DNA of 9,124 bases from an uncultured Mucilaginibacter sp. Its GTDB lineage: Bacteria; Bacteroidota; Bacteroidia; Sphingobacteriales; Sphingobacteriaceae. Position numbers and translations under genes: made by a program. This document shows, piece after piece, positions 1-5,929 of this stretch (position 1 is its first letter; each line of letters starts with the position of its first letter). The notes below the pieces were generated by a model. That model ran no database searches. It saw only the letters and a program-made list of their open reading frames with translations, and was not told where the DNA came from. Location of the stretch: assembly GCA_946479225.1 (NCBI GenBank), contig CAMLFI010000080.1, positions 1-9,124 on the forward strand, given 5' to 3'.

Positions 1-416
1 AACAGAAACTAACTGATCTGGATGCTGATCCTGCTATAAAACTCATTATAGTAGCATGCCATCACTCGCCTTATACCAACAGTAAAATTGTCAAACCATC
101 GGTGCAGGTACAGCAAAGCTTTGTGCCGCTTTTTATAGCGTCGAAAAAGTGCGCGTTGTTCCTATCGGGCCACTCGCATAATTACGAACAGTTTAAAGTG
201 CAGGGCAAAGATTTTGTGGTGATAGGCGGCGGCGGCGGCCTGCATCAAAATTTAAGGCCCAACAACGAATTAATGCACGATGTTGCAGAAGATTATAAAC
301 CTGCTTTTCATTACCTGGAAGTAAGGCGGCAAGGTAATAAGCTGGATGTGCTGTCGCGCAAGCTAACGCCCGACTTTAGCGCTTTTGCGGATGGGGTGAA
401 GTTTGAGGTGAAGTGA
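1..416 (+). CDS. Metallophosphoesterase (calcineurin-like), C-terminal part
   Basis: This is the 3' end of a gene that starts before the window. The frame is open from the first complete codon (position 3) to the TGA at 414-416, about 137 residues. Two motifs of the calcineurin-like phosphoesterase superfamily are visible: HHSPYTNS near bases 60-83, which fits the metal-binding His of the GH/xxH-P block, and GHSHNYE at 168-188, the C-terminal GHxH metal-binding motif. By family knowledge these ligate a two-metal centre that hydrolyses phosphoester bonds. The substrate cannot be told from this fragment. A run of five GGC codons (IGGGGGL) follows the GHSH motif by about 15 residues. A GTG at 102 could be taken as a start, but it lies inside the catalytic domain, downstream of HHSPY, so it is not the true start. 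The N-terminal metal ligands (DxH, GD, GNH) lie outside the window. Confidence 0.85.
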   Translation, partial: QKLTDLDADPAIKLIIVACHHSPYTNSKIVKPSVQVQQSFVPLFIASKKCALFLSGHSHNYEQFKVQGKDFVVIGGGGGLHQNLRPNNELMHDVAEDYKPAFHYLEVRRQGNKLDVLSRKLTPDFSAFADGVKFEVK

Positions 417-495
417 GGAGAGTTGCGGCTATCTTACTAATATTCGCTGGTTTTAAAATCTTATTATTTATATTGATTTAAATTATTAAGTCTTA

Positions 496-1158
496 ATGGA
501 CAAATCCGCCTTATCCAAATTACTACCAGTAGCAATTGCTTTTGTCATTATATCTTTTATAGGTTGCAGAAGCCGACAAGACGATCAATGTAGCATCAAT
601 TATAAGAAGGCAAAAGACTTTCTCTATAAATATCATATTAATCAAAAGCGGTCTTTTCTTGTTCGGGCGCTTGCAGAAATAGAGCGATCCGGTTGCCCTG
701 AAACTGCGCTTGGAGCTGTTGAGTTAAAAATATCTCTCTTAAGTCTTTTAAAAAAGTATAAGGAAGCATATCAATATATCGATTCACTCGGACCGGGAAG
801 TTTTAAGTTGGAGTATAAAAAGGGAATGTCTTACAACCTTTTTAGAGCTTTGGAATATGAAAGCAAGTTTGATACGGCCAATAGGAATCTGTTTTTAAAT
901 AGATCTGTGATTACAATCCAAAGTTATATTGATGAACAGGATACATCTGAAAGTAAACTTAACGAGGAAGCATACTATGATTTATTTCTAATTAAAAGCA
1001 AATTAGAAAACCTGGAAAACTTGAATAATGATATTGAGAAGTTAAAAAAGAGATACCCGAATAAACTTACATTTTGGGAAAACGTTAAAGGCTCATTGGA
1101 AGGATTCGGTACTAGCCCATACGCCTTACCCGATTCAGACGAGGTGACATCCCAATAA
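496..1158 (+). CDS. Predicted lipoprotein of unknown function, helical
   Basis: The gene encodes 220 residues and starts at ATG 496; no Shine-Dalgarno sequence is seen. The N-terminus has a short charged stretch (Lys3, Lys8), a hydrophobic core at residues 9-23 and the sequence SFIGC with Cys24. That resembles a type II signal peptide with a lipobox, so the mature protein is probably a lipoprotein anchored through Cys24. The rest looks alpha-helical and rich in Lys, Glu, Leu and Tyr, with segments such as KKYKEAYQYIDSLG that resemble a TPR helix pair; I cannot assign a defined TPR array. I do not recognise the family. The coding sequence is clearly more AT-rich than the neighbouring pcm gene (sampled 60-base lines give about 27% GC here against about 45% in pcm). 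This suggests a fast-evolving or acquired gene. It has no operon partner: 79 bp separate it from the phosphoesterase and 355 bp of non-coding DNA follow. Confidence 0.7.
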   Translation: MDKSALSKLLPVAIAFVIISFIGCRSRQDDQCSINYKKAKDFLYKYHINQKRSFLVRALAEIERSGCPETALGAVELKISLLSLLKKYKEAYQYIDSLGPGSFKLEYKKGMSYNLFRALEYESKFDTANRNLFLNRSVITIQSYIDEQDTSESKLNEEAYYDLFLIKSKLENLENLNNDIEKLKKRYPNKLTFWENVKGSLEGFGTSPYALPDSDEVTSQ

Positions 1159-1187
1159 GGAAAATATTATATCACCGTCAAAAAAAA

Positions 1188-1408
1188 CTGTTCCAACTGT
1201 TCCAAAAACGAGTGTAAAACTACTTTTCTGTTCAATATGCTTGTAATCAATTATTTAACTCCAATTTACAGCTAAGCTTACTGACTTATAAGTAGTTTCA
1301 AAGTGTTCCAAACTGTTTCGCTTAAAAAATCAAACACACTGAAAAACAAACAGTTAATACCGTCAGTTATATTTCCAATATCACAACCCTTTATATTTTT
1401 TGGAACAC
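1188..1408. repeat. Cluster of CTGTTCCAA-type motifs
   Basis: Four near copies of (C/G)TGTTC(C)AA lie in direct orientation at 1188, 1197, 1228 and 1303, and one lies in inverse orientation at 1400-1408. The first two are exact 9-bp tandem copies, and the 1303 copy is the exact reverse complement of the 1400 copy. They do not occupy a coding region. The order and spacing do not match an operator, integration site or terminator that I know. Confidence 0.5.
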
Positions 1409-1477
1409 CCGCACCCGCCCGAAAAATTCAATAAAACAGATAATCAGTCACATAATTAATTCTGTGTTACGGCAAGG

Positions 1478-1506
1478 TTTAAATGCGCTAAATCGTGTTA
1501 ACTTTG
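1478..1506 (+). promoter_or_regulatory. pcm promoter, Bacteroidota type
   Basis: TAACTTTG at 1499-1506 matches the TAnnTTTG -7 consensus of the Bacteroidota primary sigma factor. A weak -33 element (TTTA, 1478-1481) lies 17 bp upstream. The -7 element ends only 7 nt before the pcm ATG, so the predicted transcription start falls at or next to the start codon. Confidence 0.55.
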
Positions 1507-1513
1507 CTATACA

Positions 1514-2170
1514 ATGGCATATAAATACGTTGATAACTACCGGGAACAAGGCGCACGCAAAAAGCTGGTTGACGAGCTGAAGAAAAAGGGCATTGAGGAC
1601 CGCCAGGTATTAGAAGCCATAGGTAAAGTACCCCGCCATTATTTTTTTGATGAAACCTTTTGGGCACAGGCCTACAAAGATATTGCCTTCCCCATAGGCG
1701 AGGGACAGACTATCTCGCAGCCTTATACCGTAGCCTATCAAACAGAGCTACTCCACATAAAAAAAGGCGATAAAGTGCTGGAAATAGGCACCGGTTCCGG
1801 CTACCAAACCTGCGTATTAATCGAAGTAGGTGCCAAAGTATATACCATTGAGCGCCAGGAAAAGCTATACGAACGTACCAAACAGGTATTACCTCACATC
1901 GGCTACCGCGCCCGCTTCTTCTGCGGCGATGGCTCCAAAGGAATTGCCCTGCATGCGCCGTATGACAAGATAATTGTAACTGCGGGTGCACCAACCGTGC
2001 CGGATATACTATTGGGTCAGCTAAAAATAGGGGGGATACTGGTCATACCCGTAGGCGATGCCGAATCGCAAAAGATGGTAACCATCCTAAAAACGGGTGA
2101 AAATGATTATGAAAAACATGTACTGGATACCTTCAGGTTTGTACCGCTGGTAGGGGAGAGAGCTTGGTAG
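1514..2170 (+). CDS. pcm: Protein-L-isoaspartate O-methyltransferase
   Basis: The 218-residue product is a normal length for bacterial PCMT. It methylates isoaspartyl residues in aged proteins with S-adenosylmethionine, which starts their repair to aspartate; it acts in the cytoplasm. The N-terminal helices (residues 6-40) are followed by TISQPYTVA (66-74), the conserved PCMT segment near the substrate site, and by VLEIGTGSGYQT (88-99), the glycine-rich SAM-binding motif I of class I methyltransferases. Further family blocks are TAGAP (156-160), LKIGGILVIPVG (170-181) and the C-terminal FVPLVGERAW. ATG 1514 is supported by the family-like N-terminus (YVDNYREQGARKKLV). The gene stands alone and converges on smpB; an inverted repeat separates them. 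Nothing in the catalytic core looks damaged. Confidence 0.95.
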   Translation: MAYKYVDNYREQGARKKLVDELKKKGIEDRQVLEAIGKVPRHYFFDETFWAQAYKDIAFPIGEGQTISQPYTVAYQTELLHIKKGDKVLEIGTGSGYQTCVLIEVGAKVYTIERQEKLYERTKQVLPHIGYRARFFCGDGSKGIALHAPYDKIIVTAGAPTVPDILLGQLKIGGILVIPVGDAESQKMVTILKTGENDYEKHVLDTFRFVPLVGERAW

Positions 2171-2180
2171 AAAATTTCGA

Positions 2181-2274
2181 ATTTCGGATGTTCGATTTCG
2201 GATTTAGAAAGTCTCAAATTTTGATTAGAAAGCGAAATAGAAAAGAAACAAATCCGAAATCGAACATCCGAAAT
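2181..2274. repeat. 25-bp perfect inverted repeat between pcm and smpB
   Basis: The left arm at 2181-2205 is the exact reverse complement of the right arm at 2250-2274, separated by a 44-nt A-rich loop. The left arm and its flank are built from the word TTCGRAT: TTCGAAT (2176-2182), TTCGGAT (2183-2189), TTCGAT (2191-2196) and TTCGGAT (2197-2203). It lies 3' of both converging genes. No U-run follows either arm, so it is not a textbook intrinsic terminator. It could be a transcript-end hairpin or a small repetitive mobile element. Confidence 0.85.
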
Positions 2275-2285
2275 CCGACATCAAA

Positions 2286-2738
2286 CTACCGTTTCATCGC
2301 CCTATCCATCTCCACCTTAGTATCCCGCTCTTTTAATGACTCGCGTTTATCGAATGTCTTTTTGCCCTGGGCAAGGGCTATCTCCAGTTTGGCAAAACCC
2401 CGCTCGCTGATGAATAGCGCCAGGGGCACAATGGTCAGGCCTTTTTCTTCGCCGCGGGTAAGGAGCTTTTTTAGTTCTTTTTTGTTGAGGAGCAGCACCC
2501 GGTCGCGTTTGGCTTCGTGGTTATAGAAAGAGCCGAAAGAGTATTCAGAAATATGCAGGTTGCGCACGTATAGCTGTCCACCCATAAAAGTACAAAAGGC
2601 ATCGTTAATGTTGGCCTTACCATCGCGGATAGATTTGATCTCGGTACCCAGCAATTGGATCCCGGCTACATACTTATCCAGTATGCTGTACTCAAAATAG
2701 GCTTTCTTATTCTTTATGTAGACTTTATCCTGGTTCAT
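2286..2738 (-). CDS. smpB: SsrA-binding protein SmpB
   Basis: SmpB binds tmRNA and carries it to stalled ribosomes for trans-translation, which frees the ribosome and tags the unfinished peptide. The product has 150 residues, the usual length. Family blocks run in order: KKAYFEYSILDKYVAGI (residues 11-27), GTEIKSIR (31-38), the RNA-binding loop NHEAKRDRVLLLNKKE (73-88), and GKKTFDKRESLKERD (125-139), the basic C-terminal tail that enters the ribosomal mRNA channel. The stop is TAG at 2286-2288. The start is ATG at 2738. A TAAGTTTG element lies 5 nt upstream of that ATG. The gene follows mntH on the same strand after 74 bp, but a hairpin and its own promoter element in between suggest separate transcription. 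Confidence 0.96.
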   Translation of the reverse strand: MNQDKVYIKNKKAYFEYSILDKYVAGIQLLGTEIKSIRDGKANINDAFCTFMGGQLYVRNLHISEYSFGSFYNHEAKRDRVLLLNKKELKKLLTRGEEKGLTIVPLALFISERGFAKLEIALAQGKKTFDKRESLKERDTKVEMDRAMKR

Positions 2739-2743
2739 CGCTG

Positions 2744-2751
2744 CAAACTTA
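2744..2751 (-). promoter_or_regulatory. smpB -7 promoter element
   Basis: On the minus strand this reads TAAGTTTG, a full match to TAnnTTTG. It ends 5 nt before the smpB ATG, which predicts a leaderless or nearly leaderless mRNA. No good -33 element is visible; the position where one is expected (about 2771-2775) lies inside the neighbouring hairpin. Confidence 0.5.
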
Positions 2752-2762
2752 GGGATTTTTTG

Positions 2763-2811
2763 TCATTGGTCATTAGTCATTGGTATTGAAGTAATGACCA
2801 ATGACTAATAA
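2763..2811. repeat. Heptamer-built inverted repeat at the 3' end of mntH
   Basis: The left side is three tandem heptamers, TCATTGG, TCATTAG and TCATTGG (2763-2783). The right side is three heptamers in inverse orientation, GTAATGA, CCAATGA and CTAATAA (2791-2811). The core stem is 13 bp perfect (2772-2784 with 2797-2809). It begins 1 bp beyond the mntH stop codon and overlaps the upstream promoter region of smpB. No U-run follows on the transcribed strand in the sense expected of a terminator, although a T-run (2755-2760, which reads as A on the minus strand) lies beyond it. Confidence 0.8.
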
Positions 2812-2812
2812 A

Positions 2813-4696
2813 CTACTTTAATGGTTTAACCACCAACACCGGCACATCAATCATATGCCTAACCTTGTTAACGGTAGTGCCAAAGATCAGGTCCTTAAAA
2901 GCCTTGTGGCCATGCGATCCCATTACCACAAAGTCTATCTTTTCCTCATTTACAATTTTGGCAATGGATTTTGCCGCCATACCGAAACCCACTTTGGCCC
3001 GGGCGTTATACCCTATTTTTTGCATGGTTACTACGTATTGATTGATGTTATCTACGTCGCTCTGCGTTTCGTGGTCCATTACCTCTACGCCGTTGTATTG
3101 CGCGCCTGCTGTTTCCACTACGTGGATTAAGGTATATAGCGCGTCTTCCCCGCCCTGCATTATACCGTGCCGTATGGTGTTGCTATCGTTCTTTGAGAAG
3201 TCGATTGCTATACCTATGTGGTGGTACTGTATGGCATCCAAATCGCTTATAGCCGTAGCAATACCATGCGGAATGAAGATCGGGTTGTCTTTATGTTTAA
3301 ACAGTAAAGGCCTTAAGAAAACGTACAGAAGCAGGCTGACAGTCCCTAATACCGCGGGAATAACCAATGCGTAGATCCATACAAGTGTACTGCCCGATGA
3401 TTCAGCTATCCAGCCGTAAATCTGCTCGTAAACCAGTTTGCCGTTAAGTCCTACAATTACAATAGCGCTTGCCCATGCACCTAATTTGGCCCATTTACCA
3501 ATGGCGAACTTGCCCATTTTCTTCTTGTCGCTGGTAAAGTGGATGAGCGGGATAACCGCAAAACCCAACTGCAAACTTAACACCACCTGACTCAAAATTA
3601 TAAGCTTCCCCAAGCCATCTTCGCCGTAATATAATATGGTAAAAACGGCCGGCATAATTGCTAAAACCCTTGTTAGTAAACGGCGCAGCCACGGCTCAAC
3701 GCGCAGGTTAATGTGGCCCTCCATAATTATCTGGCCGGCCAGTGTGCCTGTTATGGTTGAGCTTTGCCCCGCGGCTATCAGCGCTATGGCAAACAGTACC
3801 GGTGCCGTTCTGCCGAAGATGTGTTCTAATAACTTGTAGGCATCCTGTATCTCGGCAATTTGAAAATAACCGTTCTTAAAAAACGCACTTGCTGCCAATA
3901 TCAAAATAGCGGCGTTCACCAAAAACGCAAGGTTAAGGGCAACCACCGTATCAAAAAAGTTGAATTTTATAGCTGTTTTAATGCCTTCATCGGTACGCAC
4001 AATTTGCCGGGTTTGCACCAACGATGAGTGCAGATAAAGATTGTGCGGCATTACCGTCGCCCCAATAATACCTATAGCTATGTATAGCGCATTACCCGAT
4101 AAATTGCCCGGCATAAAACCCTTGGCCACCTCAACCACATCCGGCTGAACAATAAACATTTCTATCAGGAACGACAGTCCCACTATAAATATCATCGATA
4201 CAATGAAAACCTCCAGCTTGCGCATACCCCTGTTCATCAAAAACAACATCAGCAGGGTATCTGTAATAGTAAGCGACACCCCCCATATTAAAGGCAGATC
4301 AAACAATAGCTGTAAACCAATTGCCATGCCTATAATTTCAGCCAAATCGCAAGCTATAATGGCTAGTTGCGCCAGTATATAAAGGAAAAAATTGACTACC
4401 CGCGGATAGGTATTTTTTGATGCCTGCGCCAGATCCAGTCCTCGCACAATGCCTAACCTTGCGCTTAACGACTGCAAAAGCAGCGCGATAAGATTGGAAG
4501 CTAGCAGCACCCATATCAGGCTGTACCCAAAGGCGCTGCCGCCGGCAATATCAGTTGCCCAGTTGCCCGGGTCCATATAGCCAACGCTTACCAGGTAAGC
4601 CGGACCAATAAAGGCCAATATCTTACGCCAACCCGTTTTGTTGGCGGTTTGCACCGAGCTGTGCACTTCACCTAATGATTCTTTGCCTGTGGTCAT
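2813..4696 (-). CDS. mntH: Nramp Mn/divalent metal transporter fused to UspA domain
   Basis: The product has 627 residues; MntH alone is usually about 400-450. Residues 20-465 form the Nramp transporter with about eleven membrane segments. It imports Mn(II) (possibly also Fe(II)) with protons across the inner membrane. The metal-binding residues of the family are present: DPGN in TM1 (Asp42, Asn45) and ATVMPHN in TM6 (Ala213, Met216). Residues 491-627 form a universal stress protein domain that ends in the ATP-binding UspA motif G2xG9xG(S/T): GSHG at 593-596 and Gly606-Thr607. The domain should lie in the cytoplasm. It may sense nucleotide or energy state and tune transport; that role is inference. 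The start ATG overlaps the mntR stop codon as ATGA, so the two genes are translationally coupled and share the MntR-controlled promoter. There is no frameshift between the two domains. Confidence 0.93.
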   Translation of the reverse strand: MTTGKESLGEVHSSVQTANKTGWRKILAFIGPAYLVSVGYMDPGNWATDIAGGSAFGYSLIWVLLASNLIALLLQSLSARLGIVRGLDLAQASKNTYPRVVNFFLYILAQLAIIACDLAEIIGMAIGLQLLFDLPLIWGVSLTITDTLLMLFLMNRGMRKLEVFIVSMIFIVGLSFLIEMFIVQPDVVEVAKGFMPGNLSGNALYIAIGIIGATVMPHNLYLHSSLVQTRQIVRTDEGIKTAIKFNFFDTVVALNLAFLVNAAILILAASAFFKNGYFQIAEIQDAYKLLEHIFGRTAPVLFAIALIAAGQSSTITGTLAGQIIMEGHINLRVEPWLRRLLTRVLAIMPAVFTILYYGEDGLGKLIILSQVVLSLQLGFAVIPLIHFTSDKKKMGKFAIGKWAKLGAWASAIVIVGLNGKLVYEQIYGWIAESSGSTLVWIYALVIPAVLGTVSLLLYVFLRPLLFKHKDNPIFIPHGIATAISDLDAIQYHHIGIAIDFSKNDSNTIRHGIMQGGEDALYTLIHVVETAGAQYNGVEVMDHETQSDVDNINQYVVTMQKIGYNARAKVGFGMAAKSIAKIVNEEKIDFVVMGSHGHKAFKDLIFGTTVNKVRHMIDVPVLVVKPLK

Positions 4697-5343
4697 AATG
4701 CTATTAATAAATTACTTGCCACTTCGCGGCTTATGTTAATATTAGTGCCTTCCATATTTAAAACAACCGACCTATCGTAATCAATAACCTCTACAACGGC
4801 TATTTTTTTGCCGATGACAAGCTGCAGTTTTTCAAGATATTGTAAAAACGCAGGCGAGTGCTCGCCAACTCCGGATATAGTTCCGCAATCATTCACCTTA
4901 AGTTCAGCCACACTTACCAATTGGTTTTTTTTAATGTTTCCGTTACGATCAGGTATAGGGTCGCCGTGTGGATCATTCCTGGGGTATCCCATAAATTTAT
5001 CCAGCCTGTCTATCAGTTCTAATGAGGAGATGTGCTCCATTTCTTCGGCCATCTCATGCACTTCATCCCATTTAAAATTTAATTTCTCAACCAAAAAGTA
5101 TTCCCAAAGGCGATGTTTCCGGATGATGTTTACCGCAATTTTTTCTCCCGCAGGGGTAAGGCTTACGCCTTGGTATTTAGCGTAGTTTATTAAAAGCTTC
5201 TCCGCCAGTTTCTTCAGCATATCTGTAACAGATGCTGCTTTTGTGTTCAGCGATGCTGCAATTTGATTGGTACTCACGCTGACGTTGTTTAACGACAAGT
5301 GGTATATCGCTTTTAAATAATTCTCTTCGGCTAACGTATTCAT
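4693..5343 (-). CDS. mntR: DtxR/MntR-family metal-dependent repressor
   Basis: The 216-residue protein is a cytoplasmic metal-dependent repressor. Residues 5-60 hold the winged helix (AEENYLKAIYHL, then recognition helix AASVTDMLKKL at 36-46). Residues 70-120 hold the dimerisation and metal-binding domain, with His77, Glu100, Glu103 and His104 in EEMEH. Residues 124-131 (DPHGDPIP) are a family hallmark. Residues 141-214 resemble the FeoA/SH3-like C-terminal domain of the long DtxR type. The position that is Cys in iron-sensing DtxR appears to be Glu100, as in manganese-sensing MntR. This favours manganese as co-repressor, as does the coupled mntH, but iron cannot be excluded. Start ATG 5343 gives the conserved N-terminus. 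A dyad operator lies 22-37 bp upstream in its own promoter, so it probably represses itself and mntH. Confidence 0.92.
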   Translation of the reverse strand: MNTLAEENYLKAIYHLSLNNVSVSTNQIAASLNTKAASVTDMLKKLAEKLLINYAKYQGVSLTPAGEKIAVNIIRKHRLWEYFLVEKLNFKWDEVHEMAEEMEHISSLELIDRLDKFMGYPRNDPHGDPIPDRNGNIKKNQLVSVAELKVNDCGTISGVGEHSPAFLQYLEKLQLVIGKKIAVVEVIDYDRSVVLNMEGTNINISREVASNLLIAL

Positions 5344-5348
5344 TTAAA

Positions 5349-5380
5349 CAAATCTAATTAAAAATTTAGACTTGTCTAAA
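5349..5380 (-). promoter_or_regulatory. mntR-mntH promoter
   Basis: On the minus strand TAGATTTG (5356-5349) matches TAnnTTTG in full. A TTTA -33-like element (5380-5377) lies 20 bp upstream. The -7 element ends 5 nt before the mntR ATG, so the transcript should be leaderless or nearly so. The MntR dyad fills the -33 element and most of the spacer. Confidence 0.6.
5365..5380. promoter_or_regulatory. Probable MntR operator
   Basis: TTTAGAC-TT-GTCTAAA is a dyad with two perfect 7-bp arms and a 2-bp centre. It resembles the TTTAG-containing palindromes bound by DtxR/MntR-family repressors. It lies between mntR and the divergent lrp-type gene and covers the -33 and spacer of the mntR promoter. 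Bound repressor would block RNA polymerase there. Its distance to the divergent promoter (the -33-like element begins 23 bp away) leaves effects on that gene open. Confidence 0.75.
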
Positions 5381-5402
5381 AATTTGAAAAGAATTTTATT
5401 CT

Positions 5403-5433
5403 TTTATTCGATATTTAAAAAAATTTAATTTTG
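5403..5433 (+). promoter_or_regulatory. Promoter of the Lrp/AsnC gene
   Basis: TAATTTTG (5426-5433) matches TAnnTTTG, with a TTTA -33-like element (5403-5406) 19 bp upstream. The predicted transcription start is near 5439-5441, which gives a leader of about 15 nt before ATG 5456. This argues against a TTG start at 5438. Confidence 0.55.
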
Positions 5434-5449
5434 TAGATTGTACAAAATT
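5427..5449. promoter_or_regulatory. Palindrome over the Lrp/AsnC promoter, likely operator
   Basis: AATTTTGTA (5427-5435) and TACAAAATT (5441-5449) are perfect 9-bp arms around GATTG. The dyad covers the -7 element and the predicted transcription start. Lrp/AsnC proteins commonly repress their own genes through AT-rich dyads of this kind, so autoregulation is the simplest reading. Confidence 0.55.
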
Positions 5450-5455
5450 TGTGAT

Positions 5456-5926
5456 ATGGCCGCCGAATTAGATAAAATTGATCTACAGATACTTAAAATT
5501 TTACAGGAGAACGGAAGGATAACCAACCTGCAGTTATCCAACGAAATTGGCCTTTCGCCGGCGCCAACTTTAGAGCGTGTGCGTAAGTTGGAGAATGCGG
5601 GCTACATTAAAAGCTACCATGCTTTGGTTGATGAAGAGAAGCTTGGGCTGGGTATTAAAACCTTCATTCAGATCTCGCTCGACTTCCACCAAAAGAATAC
5701 CATACAGACTTTTATTGATGAGATAAAGAATATAAAAGAGATAACCGAATGCCACCACGTAACCGGGCAGTGCGATTTTGTATTGAAAGTTTATGTTCGC
5801 GACATCAAATCATACGAGCAACTCATCATGGAAAAAATAAGCCGCATAAGCGTGGTTAAAACCTTCCAAACCATGATGATTATGAGCACGAGCAAGAAGG
5901 AACCGATTGTGCCGCTGGAGTATTAA
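5456..5926 (+). CDS. Lrp/AsnC-family transcriptional regulator
   Basis: From ATG 5456 the product has 156 residues, typical for the family. Residues 5-55 form the AsnC-type helix-turn-helix (LDKIDLQILKILQENGR, with NLQLSNEIGLSPAPTLERVRKLE as the helix pair; LSPAPTLERVRKL is the recognition helix region). Residues 65-140 form the RAM ligand-binding domain, with the family block HVTGQCDFVLKVYVRD at 101-116. These proteins form dimers and octamers that bind amino acids or similar small ligands and bend DNA. The ligand and targets cannot be read from the sequence. A longer frame exists from TTG 5438, but the ATG lies downstream of a good promoter and gives the family N-terminus, so I chose it. 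It is divergent from mntR, with 112 bp between the start codons. A palindrome over its promoter suggests autoregulation. Confidence 0.93.
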   Translation: MAAELDKIDLQILKILQENGRITNLQLSNEIGLSPAPTLERVRKLENAGYIKSYHALVDEEKLGLGIKTFIQISLDFHQKNTIQTFIDEIKNIKEITECHHVTGQCDFVLKVYVRDIKSYEQLIMEKISRISVVKTFQTMMIMSTSKKEPIVPLEY

Positions 5927-5929
5927 TTA

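Larger units (their letters stand above)
1159..1513. other. 355-bp non-coding AT-rich region with repeated motifs
   Basis: No convincing reading frame or RNA gene is visible in this gap between the lipoprotein gene and pcm. It contains a tandem pair of CTGTTCCAA (1188-1196 and 1197-1205), a variant CTGTTCAAT (1228-1236), GTGTTCCAA (1303-1311) followed by CTGTTTCG (1313-1320), and the inverse copy TTGGAACAC (1400-1408). There are also a 9-bp inverted repeat AAACTACTT/AAGTAGTTT (1217-1225 and 1290-1298) and an 8-bp one AACTGTTT/AAACAGTT (1311-1318 and 1348-1355). The last bases hold the pcm promoter. A structured RNA, a set of binding sites, or the remnant of a repetitive element are all possible. 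Confidence 0.6.

Noticed and set aside
220..240. GGC triplet run as a phase-variation tract
   Set aside because: Five repeats of a triplet keep the frame and encode a Gly run next to the GHSH motif, so slippage would only change glycine number.
102..416. A separate 104-residue gene starting at GTG 102
   Set aside because: The frame is open to the left edge and already contains the HHSPY motif upstream; it is the tail of a longer phosphoesterase.
1159..1513. CRISPR array or tRNA in the gap before pcm
   Set aside because: The repeated motifs are only 9 bp with irregular spacing, and no cloverleaf or TTCRA-type tRNA pattern could be traced.
2164..2526. A plus-strand frame of 120 codons after pcm
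   Set aside because: It runs through the inverted repeat and is antisense to smpB, with a low-complexity Ser/Arg/Leu product typical of a shadow frame.
2855..3839. Plus-strand frames inside mntH
   Set aside because: They are antisense to a well-supported transporter gene and show no recognisable domain.
5438..5455. TTG 5438 as the start of the Lrp/AsnC gene
   Set aside because: It lies at the predicted transcription start just after a full -7 element and inside a palindrome; ATG 5456 gives the family N-terminus.
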